In this document: positions 1-11,452 of the stretch, piece by piece | How the letters are laid out: each line of letters begins with the position of its first letter | How positions within the stretch are numbered: the stretch's first letter is position 1 | Source: Opitutia bacterium | GTDB taxonomy: Bacteria; Verrucomicrobiota; Verrucomicrobiia; Opitutales; UBA953 | Length of the DNA stretch: 41,640 nucleotides | Assembly: GCA_947455415.1 (NCBI GenBank) | Contig: CANGNX010000002.1 | Location: forward strand, 1 to 41,640 | Direction of reading: 5' to 3' | Position numbers and translations under genes: made by a program | The notes under the pieces: model-generated | Databases searched by the model: none | Told to the model about the DNA's origin: nothing | What the model saw: only the letters and a program-made list of their open reading frames with translations

Positions 1-64
1 ACCTAATTTGCTAACGCTCTGACGGCTTGCCCATTTCCTGGCAGCCGCCTAAGTTGGCTGTCAT

Positions 65-142
65 GAGGGGGTAGCTCAGTTGGATTAGAGCAGCAGCCTT
101 CTAAGCTGCGGGTCGCGGGTTCGAGTCCCGCCCTCCTCACCA
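65..142 (+). tRNA. tRNA-Arg (anticodon TCT)
   Basis: Cloverleaf readable by eye: acceptor GAGGGGG/CCTCCTC (one G-U), anticodon stem GCAGC/GCTGC with loop CTTCTAA, T-arm GCGGGTTCGAGTCCCGC, encoded CCA end. Confidence 0.95.
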
Positions 143-205
143 CTTTAATCGTGAATAGAGTCTCTCGGGCTTGCCCGAAGGCTCTCGGCTTAGCATAAAC
201 ACGAC

Positions 206-1095
206 ATGCAAATCCATGTGGCTCGGCAATCGTCGCAACTGGGAGTTTTTAGCGCTGAAGAAGTCGCGCTGGGTTTGGCCAATGGTAGGTTTCTTCCGAC
301 CGACCTCGCCTGGCGATCGGGCATGCCAACATGGAAGGCGCTGTCAGAGTGGCAGGAGTTCCAAGGCAAGGTGCCTCCACCATTGGCTCGCGACAGTTTC
401 GAGAATCAACAGTTGGTCACTGTTCCTTGGGAGCTGAGTCGCACCCTCCAATCTTACTGGGCAACGATTAAGGGTGCGATTGTTTCGCCAGCCCAGACGT
501 TGGCCGTTGGTAAATATTCTTTCCGTGATTATATTTTATTTTCTTACCTCACGGTCCTGCTGACCTTGCCATTTACCCTCTTCGCCCAAATCCAGTCGGC
601 TGAAGCCAATACACAGTTGGCCGAATTTTTTCGTGGCCTTAATGTCGATGAATTAAACAAGGCCGCGGATAACTTAATGTCGCAGCCTGTTTTACCTGTT
701 TGGGCACGGGTGAGCTCCGGTCTTTTCTATGCCGCTATCTACCCGTTCGCGATTGCGATTTGGGGTTTCATTCAGTGGCTCGGCTTACGAATACTCCGAC
801 AGTCAGTGACGATTGAGCGTTCAATTGTGGCGACCATGGTGGGTGCTGGACTCTCAATTTAATCGTCGCGCCGCTGATGCTGCTGTCTGGACAATTCTTA
901 ATCTACCTAGCACTCGTTGGACTCATTATGATTCCTCTCTCCGTCTTGTCATGTCGAGCCGCTGGGGTCGTGATGCGCGTTAGTCCGTGGTTCGTCTTTG
1001 GTTCCTGGGCGCTGATGGGTTTCATCGTGACCTGTTGTTGCTGCTGCTTGCCTTCGGCGATTCTCGGCGCCCTTAACTCATCACTCGGCAACTGA
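206..1095 (+). pseudogene. GYF_2/Yip1-like membrane protein, interrupted by an apparent frameshift near 857-862
   Basis: ORF 206..862 has an N-terminal GYF_2-like segment (QLGVFSAEEVALGLANGRFLPTDLAWRSGMPTWKALSEW) followed by TM helices and stops in the middle of a hydrophobic segment; the -1 frame continues directly with LIVAPLMLLSGQFLIYLALVGLIMIP to 1095. Confidence 0.65.
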
Positions 1096-1097
1096 TT

Positions 1098-1523
1098 ATG
1101 ATACAAGTTCATCGGAGGCCGTCTTTTCCTGGTGAATGGAATCACGAGTTGATTTGGCCATTGGTATTGCTTGCAGGTGCTGTTGGAGGTTTGGCATTTT
1201 TTTACCTCGGACTAGAAACGCCGGGCTGCATTTTTCATGGTGTCACTCACTTGCCTTGCCTCGGCTGTGGTGGCACGCGCTGCGCCAGGGCCTTGGTTCA
1301 ACTTAACCTTTGGGAGGCCTTTAAATTTCACCCCGCTTTTTTCCTAACTTTTATTTTCGCAATACTATGGATGGTTTATTCGGCGATTTTCTGGCTTCGT
1401 CGCGACACCTTGCGCCTGCGTTTTTCAATTCAAGAGAACCAGCGTAAAAAACTTACTTTGCTGATCATTATTTTCGTCGGCTTGCACTGGGTCTGGCAGT
1501 GTTATTACTTAACTCGCCCATGA
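1098..1523 (+). CDS. DUF2752 family membrane protein
   Basis: CIFHGVTHLPCLGCGGTRCARALVQLNLWEAFKFHPAFF matches the DUF2752 cysteine/CGGTR signature; TM helices. Confidence 0.85.
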   Translation: MIQVHRRPSFPGEWNHELIWPLVLLAGAVGGLAFFYLGLETPGCIFHGVTHLPCLGCGGTRCARALVQLNLWEAFKFHPAFFLTFIFAILWMVYSAIFWLRRDTLRLRFSIQENQRKKLTLLIIIFVGLHWVWQCYYLTRP

Positions 1524-2467
1524 TTAGTCGCCTCCTGAAATTCCTTTTTTGGATTGGGCTTCTCATCACGACAGCGGCTCTGGTTTTGGTAGCGTATTAT
1601 TTGTGGTGTGACCGCCCGCAGAAAATGGCGATGGAGCGGAATGTGCTCAACGTTGTTGATGTGGTGCGCGAAGATGGCACGACGCCTGATTCAGTTATCG
1701 GCTTACTCGATAAGGTGGCCGATAAAACGGAGGTCATTAAAGGGGACGTTGTGGTGGCGCCCGCACCTGATGCTCAGTCCGCTGCTCCCTATGGTTTACC
1801 CGTCGATCATTACGGACTAAAAATTTTAGTGAACCGTGGCTACACTGTCGGCTACGACGATAATTTACCCTCGGCACGTTGGTCGTCTTATCGTGTCTTC
1901 CCTTATCGCGATGTGCACCTCCCTAGGCCCGCAACTTTTTTTGTCGATAAGCGCACGCAAGCCAAGGTTGCTACCGCCGAGTACGTGCACTCGGGCTATG
2001 ACCGTGGACACTTAGCGCCCAATTATGCGATCTCGGTCTGTTATGGTGAGGAAGCTCAACGCGAAACTTTTTTGCTCTCTAATATTGTCCCGCAGCTTCA
2101 CGCATTGAACGCTGGCCTCTGGAAAGACCTCGAGCAGCGAATCATGAAGCGCTACGTAGAACGTTACGGCGAAGTCTGGGTGCAGGTTGGTCCAGTTCTG
2201 AAAAATCCGACCGACAGCAAAGTCGGTCGGCTACCCGTGCCCGATGCTTTTTGGATGGTGATTTCCGAATACGAAACCGAGCAGCACGGTATACGTGCCA
2301 TCGCTTATTTGATTCCGCATAACGCGATTTGGCGGGACCGGGAATTAACGCATTATGTCGTGAGCGTTCGAAAGATTGAAACACTCACGGGGCTAGACTT
2401 CTTCCCAAAGCTTCCAGCGAAGACGCAGGAATTACTTGAGGCCTCACCGGCGCCGCGCGCGTGGTAA
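1520..2467 (+). CDS. membrane-anchored DNA/RNA non-specific endonuclease (NUC1 family)
   Basis: N-terminal TM segment after ATG at 1520 (ATGA overlap with the upstream stop); YDRGHLAPNYA and LSNIVPQLHALNAGLWKDLE match the DRGH and metal-binding Asn motifs. Confidence 0.88.
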   Translation: MISRLLKFLFWIGLLITTAALVLVAYYLWCDRPQKMAMERNVLNVVDVVREDGTTPDSVIGLLDKVADKTEVIKGDVVVAPAPDAQSAAPYGLPVDHYGLKILVNRGYTVGYDDNLPSARWSSYRVFPYRDVHLPRPATFFVDKRTQAKVATAEYVHSGYDRGHLAPNYAISVCYGEEAQRETFLLSNIVPQLHALNAGLWKDLEQRIMKRYVERYGEVWVQVGPVLKNPTDSKVGRLPVPDAFWMVISEYETEQHGIRAIAYLIPHNAIWRDRELTHYVVSVRKIETLTGLDFFPKLPAKTQELLEASPAPRAW

Positions 2468-3394
2468 AGCTTTTGGGGGCGCTGTCAGATCAGCAGCACG
2501 AATGAGAACAACGCAGTCGAGCCCGTCGTTCGTCGTCAACCAGGTCATCGGCATCTTCGGCCATGCTTTTTCCATGGCACGGCGAAGGCCTCCGACTTCG
2601 ATAACGAGGACACCTGCAGGATTTAAGAGTTTCTTCGCTTGAACTAAAAGTTTGCGAATCACATCGAGTCCATCCTTACCCGAGACGAGCGATTGTTTTG
2701 GCTCTTGTTTAAATTCGGCAGGTAAGCGTTGGTAAATTCCTTCGGGCTCGTAGGGCGGGTTGCTGATAATAAGATCGAATTTCGGCCCCTTGAGTAAGGC
2801 CGTCATCGTGTCGGTGCGATGCAGTTTAATTCGAGATTGTAGCTTATGTTCTTTTACGTTGATGGCAGCAACCTCTAGGGCTTCAGCGGAAAGGTCGGTA
2901 GCGTCGACTTTTGCGTTGGGAAAATGTTTCGCGAGTAAGACGGCGAGACAGCCGGAGCCCGTACAAATATCGGCGACGTGTTTAATGTCCGAAACTTTTG
3001 GCAGCCATTGTGGAATAACTTCGGGGATGAGCTCAACGAAGTAGGAACGAGGGATGATGACGCGTTGATCCACGTGGAAGCGCAGTCCACCGAGCCAAGC
3101 TTCACCCACTAAGTAAGCGGTGGGTGTGCGATCAAAGACGCGCTGCTCGAGTAGATGAAGAAAAACCGACTTCTCCGCGGCACGCAGGGGTCGCTCAAAG
3201 CAGCTCGGTAATTTTTCCCAAGCCAAGCCCGTAGCCTTGCCCATGAGCGTAAGAGACTCTTCTTGTTCGTTAATGAAACCCTGTCCGTGGGCCACACGGT
3301 TGGACTTCAGCAAGCGATTGGCAAAATGCAGGCAGTCGCTACCCGTCCGCAGTTTGTCGGTCTGCGTGCGAGAGAGGCGCGACGTTGCGCTCAT
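2444..3394 (-). CDS. prmB: HemK-family N5-glutamine methyltransferase, PrmB-like (ribosomal protein L3)
   Basis: ISNPPYEPEGIYQRLPAEFKQEPKQSLVSGKDGLDVIRKLL resembles PrmB; SAM motif ADICTGSGCLAVLLAKHFP. Confidence 0.82.
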   Translation of the reverse strand: MSATSRLSRTQTDKLRTGSDCLHFANRLLKSNRVAHGQGFINEQEESLTLMGKATGLAWEKLPSCFERPLRAAEKSVFLHLLEQRVFDRTPTAYLVGEAWLGGLRFHVDQRVIIPRSYFVELIPEVIPQWLPKVSDIKHVADICTGSGCLAVLLAKHFPNAKVDATDLSAEALEVAAINVKEHKLQSRIKLHRTDTMTALLKGPKFDLIISNPPYEPEGIYQRLPAEFKQEPKQSLVSGKDGLDVIRKLLVQAKKLLNPAGVLVIEVGGLRRAMEKAWPKMPMTWLTTNDGLDCVVLIRAADLTAPPKALPRARRR

Positions 3395-3411
3395 GGCTGG
3401 TGTGCGCTTCC

Positions 3412-4788
<1,377 letters not shown>

Positions 4789-4803
4789 CGGAAAATTCGG
4801 TGA

Positions 4804-5319
4804 TCAGCCAACCTTCACGCGGAAGAGGGGCTGGCCGAACTCTACGGAGGTACCGTTAGCGACAAGACACTCGACGACCGTGCCAGCGATTTCGGAAGGA
4901 ATTTCATTCATCACCTTCATGGCTTCGATGATGCAAACAACGGAATCGACCTTAATGGGCGTACCGACGGCGACGAAGGGAGGGTTTTCTGGGGAAGGGG
5001 TCGCGTAGAAGGTGCCGACCATCGGGGAGTTGATGGTCTTAATATTGGGGTCAGCGGCCGGCGCGGCGGCGGGCGCTGCTGGTGCAGCCGGGGCCGCGGC
5101 CACTGGGGCGGCGGGGGCAGCATAGGCCGGTGCGGCTGCTGGTGCGGGGGCTGGTGCAAAGGCACGACCTGGGAGGTCGCGCTTGATGCGCAGCTTAAAT
5201 TCTTGGTCTTGGATTTCGAATTCGGAAAGGTCCGATTTCTTCATTAAATCCACGACTTGTTTGATCTTAGTTAGGTCCAATGTAGTGTCCTCCGTGAGGG
5301 GGTGTCCCACTTGATACAT
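4804..5319 (-). CDS. accB: acetyl-CoA carboxylase biotin carboxyl carrier protein
   Basis: Biotinyl domain with [10 protein letters not shown], Ala/Pro-rich linker, adjacent to accC; ATG at 5319 chosen. Confidence 0.95.
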   Translation of the reverse strand: MYQVGHPLTEDTTLDLTKIKQVVDLMKKSDLSEFEIQDQEFKLRIKRDLPGRAFAPAPAPAAAPAYAAPAAPVAAAPAAPAAPAAAPAADPNIKTINSPMVGTFYATPSPENPPFVAVGTPIKVDSVVCIIEAMKVMNEIPSEIAGTVVECLVANGTSVEFGQPLFRVKVG

Positions 5320-5344
5320 CGTACTTAAGGAACAAATCAACCCC

Positions 5345-8086
5345 TCATTCAGTTAATTCAGAAGGTATTTTACCTAAACCTATCCTCTTAAACAACTTAT
5401 GTAAGAAAAACAGAGAGGGTGTGGCACTCGTTTTAAGGTCAGAAAATGGCCCTTTTATGCTGATTCGGGTGTTGTCCGCTATGGTGCGGTTGAGGTTAAA
5501 CGGATTGGGGATGAATGAATTCTCTTTTTGCGGAATGTTGAATACCCCAGCGAAGTCTACGGTTGAGTTGGCGAGGTCAACTTCCCCCGCCAAGGTGAGT
5601 TGGGATTGAGGGCCAGAGATTAGAATATCGGGGAAGTAGGCCCGGCCATTAATACAGCCAAACTGCCCGGTGAGCTGGGTCAGTTCGTAGGTTGTAGCCC
5701 CGATCCCGATAGCTTCTAGGACCGAGGATAGACCCCCTAGGATTCGAATTTTCTTAATCTCGGGGTTAGCGATTTCGAAGCTTCCGAGGCAGCGAATCTG
5801 CTCGGGGGCCTGGAGGTTAATTGTCCCGTCTAAGTTGAAGTTGAAGCGCGTGGCGTCCTTTGGGGTATTCTTCTTTGGAGGCGGAATCTTGGTGTAGCCC
5901 AAGCCTCGAGCGATGAGGTTGGAGTCGCAGTCTTTGAGGGCGATGGAGATTTTGGAGTCGTGGTCGGGTTCGCCGAGAATGGAAAGCGAGCCAAGTCCTT
6001 CCGCAATCCCGAGGGTGGTCCGAATGCTGGTCGCGCCGTTTTTATTCTCAATCTTGCAGAGTAGGTTGCGACTAGGGATGCCAAAGGTTGTAAAATCAGG
6101 GATGCAGCTAATCTCCGCTTCAATTTCCAAACCCTTGGGGCCGGGTTTGGCTCGGACGGAGATTTGTCGACTGTCTGGAAGTTGGATGCCTTTTAATTTA
6201 TTACTAAGTTCTTCGCTGGCTGCTTTGGCTAGAACCCATGGTGCCAGGTTGCCGGTCAACTCCACGTAAGGTCCGCTCTCGGTGCCGCTTTTTTTGTTAT
6301 TCCAGGTGAGGCTGCCCGCGAGTGCACCGACGTCTTCGGGACTTCGTCCCTTGAGGCGCTGCAAGCCGATTTGAACACCCGACGCGTCGGAATGGATTTG
6401 GATGTCACCCGATTGGAATGGGATTTTCTGAAAATCGAATTCAGCTAAGTGCACCACGCCGCTGACAGTAAATTGGGGCGGTTGAAGTTGGCCGCTAACG
6501 TCAATCGTGGTGTTGAGTGTGCCTGGCGTTTGTAGGCGCGTCCACAGATCCGTCCACCAAGACCCGAGGATTTCATCAAGTGCTCCCGGCAACAGGTCGC
6601 CATGCAAGCGCAGGTCGAACGATGCAGCGGGGGTGAGAGCCCAATCAATTTCGCCTTGGATGGTCGCCAACTGCAATTCGCGAACCTGCAAGGCGTAGGG
6701 CAGGCGCTCCTGATTGTAGTCAACGAAAGCCAGTAAGGGCGAATTTTTTTGGCGGCTAATCCGCGAGGCGCTGAGCCCCCGGGTTTCCAGTCCACTAAAA
6801 CTTATCCAGCCGCTGCCCCGCTTTAATTCATTATTAAAATATACAGTGGCGTCGCGCAGGCCGATGATTCCCTCGCAGTTGATCTGACTTTTGGTTAAAG
6901 CATCTTGGATGAACGGAATTTTTTTCAATTCCGCCGTGGAGAGTTGGGCGTAATCAATGCGACAAACTAATTCTCCCAACCCTTTTTCATTATTCCATCC
7001 TTGGGGCATTTCCAAAACTTTGCCATCGATGAAAGAGCTGGGAGAATGGAGCTGATAGCTGACGAGTAGGCGCGGCCGTTCGCCAGCTGACGTTGCCGTC
7101 GAGGCGAGATCGACGGAGAGCTGGAGGTTGGGTAATCCGGGAAGGCTCGCATTGCTGCCGACCATCTCGCCGTGCGTGGGCATCCAGTCTTGGCTTCCGA
7201 TTAATTCGAGCGACAGGTTTTCAATTTGGAGATTTTTATATTTTAGGTTATTGCCCGTCCCCGTTAGCGACCAATTCACCAAATCACTCGAACGATTGAG
7301 CTTAATCTCACCTAAAAAGGTAAGCTCATGGGCCTGGAAGAGGCCGAGATCGGAATCACCTTTTTGATTTCCCAGCTGACCGCTTAAAGTAATTTGTGCG
7401 CCGTCGTCGGAGAGCCCTTCGGCGTGTAAATGCAAGGAGGCGCCGCCAGCTTGCTTCGTCACATCAATGAATTGCTCCAGCCCTCTTAGGCTGGAGCTGA
7501 TTTGGGCACGCAGTACGGCTAAGTCGGCCGGTTGGGTATTTTTAAAGTCAAAAAGGGTGACGGGCACTTCGCCCTCTATGGTCGCAATGGTTGCTCCCGA
7601 GCGAAGGATGAAACCAGGGGTGAGAATCCAGCGGCCTTCGCGATGGAAGTCGCCATCGATCTCGCTGATTAAAAGGTTTTTCTGTCCCAGTCGCGAAAGG
7701 CTAGCCGGACACCAGACCTGCCCACCTTGAATACTGAGTCGGTGCGGCATGGTGTGCCCGCTGAGTAAACCGAGGAAGCTGATGCCGACTTCTAAGTGCT
7801 TAGCTGTAACCATCTCGCCGCTGATACCGTCGAATTCAATACTCACATCATCGGCAGCAACATCGAGGTCGGGCTGAATCCAAAGGCTGCGCGTTTGTAG
7901 GTGCAGGCCTTCCTTGCTGATCTGATTGGTGACAAATGAGGCTACCACATCAGGCAAGCGCACCGGTTGTTTAAAAGTCGAAAACCAAATCAGTCCTAGT
8001 TGAATGGGCAAGAGACCACAGAGGCCGATAAAAAGTAACCTCTCGCAGAAACCCCAAAAATTAAAAGCGGAGTTTGCCGATTTCAT
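5345..8086 (-). CDS. large AsmA-like envelope protein (913 aa)
   Basis: One N-terminal TM helix, long beta-rich periplasmic region, C-terminal AsmA/DUF3971-like repeats ([23 protein letters not shown]...[19 protein letters not shown]). Confidence 0.65.
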   Translation of the reverse strand: MKSANSAFNFWGFCERLLFIGLCGLLPIQLGLIWFSTFKQPVRLPDVVASFVTNQISKEGLHLQTRSLWIQPDLDVAADDVSIEFDGISGEMVTAKHLEVGISFLGLLSGHTMPHRLSIQGGQVWCPASLSRLGQKNLLISEIDGDFHREGRWILTPGFILRSGATIATIEGEVPVTLFDFKNTQPADLAVLRAQISSSLRGLEQFIDVTKQAGGASLHLHAEGLSDDGAQITLSGQLGNQKGDSDLGLFQAHELTFLGEIKLNRSSDLVNWSLTGTGNNLKYKNLQIENLSLELIGSQDWMPTHGEMVGSNASLPGLPNLQLSVDLASTATSAGERPRLLVSYQLHSPSSFIDGKVLEMPQGWNNEKGLGELVCRIDYAQLSTAELKKIPFIQDALTKSQINCEGIIGLRDATVYFNNELKRGSGWISFSGLETRGLSASRISRQKNSPLLAFVDYNQERLPYALQVRELQLATIQGEIDWALTPAASFDLRLHGDLLPGALDEILGSWWTDLWTRLQTPGTLNTTIDVSGQLQPPQFTVSGVVHLAEFDFQKIPFQSGDIQIHSDASGVQIGLQRLKGRSPEDVGALAGSLTWNNKKSGTESGPYVELTGNLAPWVLAKAASEELSNKLKGIQLPDSRQISVRAKPGPKGLEIEAEISCIPDFTTFGIPSRNLLCKIENKNGATSIRTTLGIAEGLGSLSILGEPDHDSKISIALKDCDSNLIARGLGYTKIPPPKKNTPKDATRFNFNLDGTINLQAPEQIRCLGSFEIANPEIKKIRILGGLSSVLEAIGIGATTYELTQLTGQFGCINGRAYFPDILISGPQSQLTLAGEVDLANSTVDFAGVFNIPQKENSFIPNPFNLNRTIADNTRISIKGPFSDLKTSATPSLFFLHKLFKRIGLGKIPSELTE

Positions 8087-9924
8087 TTCCCGTTCGGCTC
8101 GATGGCGGGAATCAGAATTTCAGCGGCGTGACTTTCAAGTATGAAACTATCCGTGTCACCTTCATCCCGCATGAGAATAGTGGTTTTATTCAACGGGGCG
8201 GAGCACAGGTAGGTGCGGAATTTCTCGCTGGCACCCGTGGCACCCGCTGCAGCTTGATCCGTCACGCGAAGTTCATACTTCCATTCGCCCGCGCCGATAT
8301 CGCGCGTCACAAATTCGCTCGCTTTCACTTGGGCTAAAGTTTCCGCCAAGCGTCGACTGTTGGCGGGATCGAGTCGACCCGTGCCCGCCCAATTGCCATC
8401 GGGCCCGAGGCGTGCTTCGCCGATGACCTTGCCATCGCCGCGCTCAATTAAGCGCAAGCCGCTAACTTTATTACCGGCGGCCAATTCGGCCAAAGTCTTA
8501 CTGCGCCAAGCTTGGGGGCTGACTTCTTGGTAGTCATTGCGGAGAAATGATCCGTCGCACAATGCCGCAAAGAAGGCCCCTTTCTGGTGAATTAAAATCG
8601 ATCCGTTCGTTTGATTGGCTGGAGCGTCGTAAATGGAGACCGTGGATTTTTCGCCACCAAACTCGATTTCAATTTTGTGCAAGGGCTCACCGCTTAAGCT
8701 GCTCGCAGGAATGAGCCAAGGCGTGCCACTCTCCATTGGAGCGCTGTTTTGATTAAGCGCGCGCAATTGGCTTAAGCTCGCCAAGAAAGTCTTTACCTTG
8801 CGGGCGTCGGCTTCGCGGCGTTGCGTTGCGGTGGTGCCAGGGGCGACGGGAATTTCCCAGCGTGCTTCGTTGGCACTTCCTTCTAGACGATGTAAAGTAA
8901 GCGAGCGTCCACGCGAGGTGAGTGTGAAGCCCGTGACGAGCTCGGCATCAAAATCAGCGGGTCGAGTGGAGCCGAGCGTGGCATTGGGATTGAGCCACTC
9001 GCCGAGGTTCTTGGTATCGATTAAGAACACTGCCTCATTGTCTTCTAACTTTGCCCAGTGTTGCGTGGAGTTTTCGGCCTTAGCCTTGCCGATGAGCAGC
9101 ACCTGGCGACGGGCATTACCCTCCACGCCAATGCGGTATTCGGGGGCGGTGAGTCCGTCATCGCCCATCGCTTTTTCCACGAACTGTACGGCACGAAGGT
9201 TGGCGAGGCTACTGACTGCCTTGGTCATCCGCTCGCTATCCGCTAGTGCGACAAATGGTGCCTCAAAGTGCCACTCCGCTCCTTGGTTACGACGACCCAC
9301 GCGCGGCTGTTCCTCGAAGCTGAGCTTCGTCAAAGCGTCGCCGTCTTTTTGACGCTGGCGAATGGAAATGGCCCGAGCTTCGAATTCGGAAATGTCAAAA
9401 ATTTTATCCACCCGGTAATTCTCGGGTTTGGTTTCAAGTGCCGCCGCTAAGGCATCGCCAAGTGGGATGATGCGTTGCCCGTCGGAGGTGATTAAGAAAA
9501 TCCGGCGCGTGTCTTTATTTTCCCCAATCTTCGCTTCGACGGCCGTGCCGTTTTCGCTCACGACTTTAACCGCCCAGCGGGGTTTTTCTAATCCGTAGGT
9601 GGAGAGGTTGCCGTTACCGAGTTTTACCTCGCTGGCCGCAAAACCTTTTTCACTGTCGATCAAGCGAAGCTCGTCGAGCAAGCGTTGCACTGACCATAAA
9701 TTGGCCGACCACGTGAAGGGTGAGGTGACAACCCAAGCGAGGTTCTTCTTCTCCAGTGTTAATTTGCTCGTGCCGTCGCGGAGTTCGATTTTTTCGATCG
9801 ATACGGGGAAGACTAAAGACTGCGTGGCGACAGGTACGTTGTGCTCATAGGTCGACTGCCAAACCACGGCGAAGGCCAAGAGGTTTGCGACGAGGAGAAT
9901 GACAGTGGAGCGGGCAATCCGCAT
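8083..9924 (-). CDS. DUF4340 domain-containing protein
   Basis: N-terminal TM then repeated LTLEKKNLAWVVTSP / YGLEKPRWAVKV-type motifs typical of DUF4340; next to a Gld-type ABC operon. Confidence 0.8.
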   Translation of the reverse strand: MRIARSTVILLVANLLAFAVVWQSTYEHNVPVATQSLVFPVSIEKIELRDGTSKLTLEKKNLAWVVTSPFTWSANLWSVQRLLDELRLIDSEKGFAASEVKLGNGNLSTYGLEKPRWAVKVVSENGTAVEAKIGENKDTRRIFLITSDGQRIIPLGDALAAALETKPENYRVDKIFDISEFEARAISIRQRQKDGDALTKLSFEEQPRVGRRNQGAEWHFEAPFVALADSERMTKAVSSLANLRAVQFVEKAMGDDGLTAPEYRIGVEGNARRQVLLIGKAKAENSTQHWAKLEDNEAVFLIDTKNLGEWLNPNATLGSTRPADFDAELVTGFTLTSRGRSLTLHRLEGSANEARWEIPVAPGTTATQRREADARKVKTFLASLSQLRALNQNSAPMESGTPWLIPASSLSGEPLHKIEIEFGGEKSTVSIYDAPANQTNGSILIHQKGAFFAALCDGSFLRNDYQEVSPQAWRSKTLAELAAGNKVSGLRLIERGDGKVIGEARLGPDGNWAGTGRLDPANSRRLAETLAQVKASEFVTRDIGAGEWKYELRVTDQAAAGATGASEKFRTYLCSAPLNKTTILMRDEGDTDSFILESHAAEILIPAIEPNGK

Positions 9925-9930
9925 GTGTCC

Positions 9931-11451
9931 TTAACTTCTGCGACGCCAAACGGAAATCGCAAGCCCGACCGCAAGGACGGCCAAAGGAATAAAGCAGAAG
10001 TGCCACGCCAGCGTCCAGAAGTCTGAAGCGGTGGCATTGACCTGATAAACGCCCGTCCCACGCGAGGGAAGGGAGACGGCACGGTCGCGGTCGGAGAGCC
10101 AAGCGGCACACTGCACCAAAAAGGCCTGATTGCCGCCGCGGTTAATCCGAGCGTTCGAAGCAATTTCAGAAGTTCCAATCACCACGAGCCGGCCGCCAGA
10201 GCTATTGCCCCCCTTGCGAATGCCGGCGGCACGTTCGGCGGCGGTGGCAATACATACGGGGCCTGGCTGATCGCGACTCGGGTCAAATTTTACCGGTTGT
10301 TTTTGCGGATCCGCTTCGCCCCAAGATTGGTCGGAGGTGAAAATGAGGGGAGTCACTGAAAGGGTGCTGTCGGGTGCACTTCCTTCGTCGAAGCGCGATG
10401 GACGCAGCCGCGCCGCGATTAAGGGCAGGTCTTGTTCGCGTAAGACGCGCGTGAGCGGATGAGGTTTATCAGTGAGTCGACGCAGGGCGATGTCACCATC
10501 GGGCGTACGGTATGCTGGGCTGGGTTCTTGAAGCTCGGCTTCAGGGGAGAAAATTGCCCAGTCCGAAAGCACCGCTTCGAGGCCATGAGCACGGCCCGGG
10601 TCGAGCAACAAGAGCACGCGCCCGTTGCGCTCAAACAAAAAGGTTCTGAGGAGTTCCGCTTCCACGGTTGAGAGGGTGGATTGCGGACCCGCAATCAAGA
10701 CCATCGAGGCATCGCGAGGGATTTCACTAGCGGAGGTTAAATCAAGTGAGCGTAAGACAAAGTTGCGGTTGCGTAATTGGCGCGAGAGTTGCGACATGCC
10801 ACGCAATGCGGAGGCGTCCTCCAGCCCCAATTCACCATGTCCGCGCGTGATGTAGCAAACGGCCGGCTGATCTTCAGTGACCTCTAAAAGTGCCGATGTG
10901 ACTGCTTCTTCTCCGCGAAAGACGGTGTGCTGATCACCTGTGGTTGCGACGAGTTCATTGGCGTTGATGTATTTAACGCGATTACCGCAGGTGAGAATCA
11001 AGACCGTGGTACGAGCGGGCGGTCCGTGTTGAGCGGCGACTTCCGAAAGTAACTCTTGATTTAAGCCGTTGCTGATTTGTGAAATATTAAACCACTCCGT
11101 CCCCGTCTGACTGGATTCCAGTTTGTAAGCCTCCAGAAGTTTTCCGAGTTGATTGCGTAGGCCCGCATCGCCTTCCGCAAAGTTATCATTCAAGATGAGG
11201 GCACGTACCCAGTTTCGATTTTGTTTGGCGCCGAGCGGACTTTTCCTTCCGGCTGTGCGAATGGTTTCAACTGACTCGGCGGCGAGCGAGTGACGGTGGT
11301 CACGCGTAAGGTCTTGGCGAAAACGAAAAGAGGATTGTGACGCCAAGAAATTAATCATCACCGCCAGCCCGATGGCTAGAAGCGCTTGCAGTAACCGATT
11401 CCACCGACGAATCGGTCGCACGGTGCTAAAATCATCAGGGGGTAAGGCCAT
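9931..11451 (-). CDS. GldG-like ABC transporter auxiliary protein (ABC_transp_aux)
   Basis: GldG-like central region (FRGEEAVTSALLEVTEDQPAVCYITRGHGE... RVLLLLDPG), N- and C-terminal TM helices; ATG at 11451, 1 nt after the permease stop. Confidence 0.85.
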   Translation of the reverse strand: MALPPDDFSTVRPIRRWNRLLQALLAIGLAVMINFLASQSSFRFRQDLTRDHRHSLAAESVETIRTAGRKSPLGAKQNRNWVRALILNDNFAEGDAGLRNQLGKLLEAYKLESSQTGTEWFNISQISNGLNQELLSEVAAQHGPPARTTVLILTCGNRVKYINANELVATTGDQHTVFRGEEAVTSALLEVTEDQPAVCYITRGHGELGLEDASALRGMSQLSRQLRNRNFVLRSLDLTSASEIPRDASMVLIAGPQSTLSTVEAELLRTFLFERNGRVLLLLDPGRAHGLEAVLSDWAIFSPEAELQEPSPAYRTPDGDIALRRLTDKPHPLTRVLREQDLPLIAARLRPSRFDEGSAPDSTLSVTPLIFTSDQSWGEADPQKQPVKFDPSRDQPGPVCIATAAERAAGIRKGGNSSGGRLVVIGTSEIASNARINRGGNQAFLVQCAAWLSDRDRAVSLPSRGTGVYQVNATASDFWTLAWHFCFIPLAVLAVGLAISVWRRRS

Positions 11452-11452
11452 G

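Noticed and set aside
171-437. 88-aa ORF overlapping the start of the GYF_2/Yip1-like gene
   Set aside because: Out of frame with the recognisable GYF_2-like domain; no supporting features.
857-865. Programmed -1 frameshift site in the Yip1-like gene
   Set aside because: No canonical slippery heptamer in the correct phase, and no obvious downstream pseudoknot by eye; mutation or sequencing error is simpler.
5040-5160. Ala/Pro-rich repeat in accB as a possible novel repeat
   Set aside because: This is the usual flexible linker of biotin carboxyl carrier proteins.
8798-9352. 184-aa plus-strand ORF opposite DUF4340
   Set aside because: Ser/Arg/Ala-rich antisense shadow of a supported CDS.
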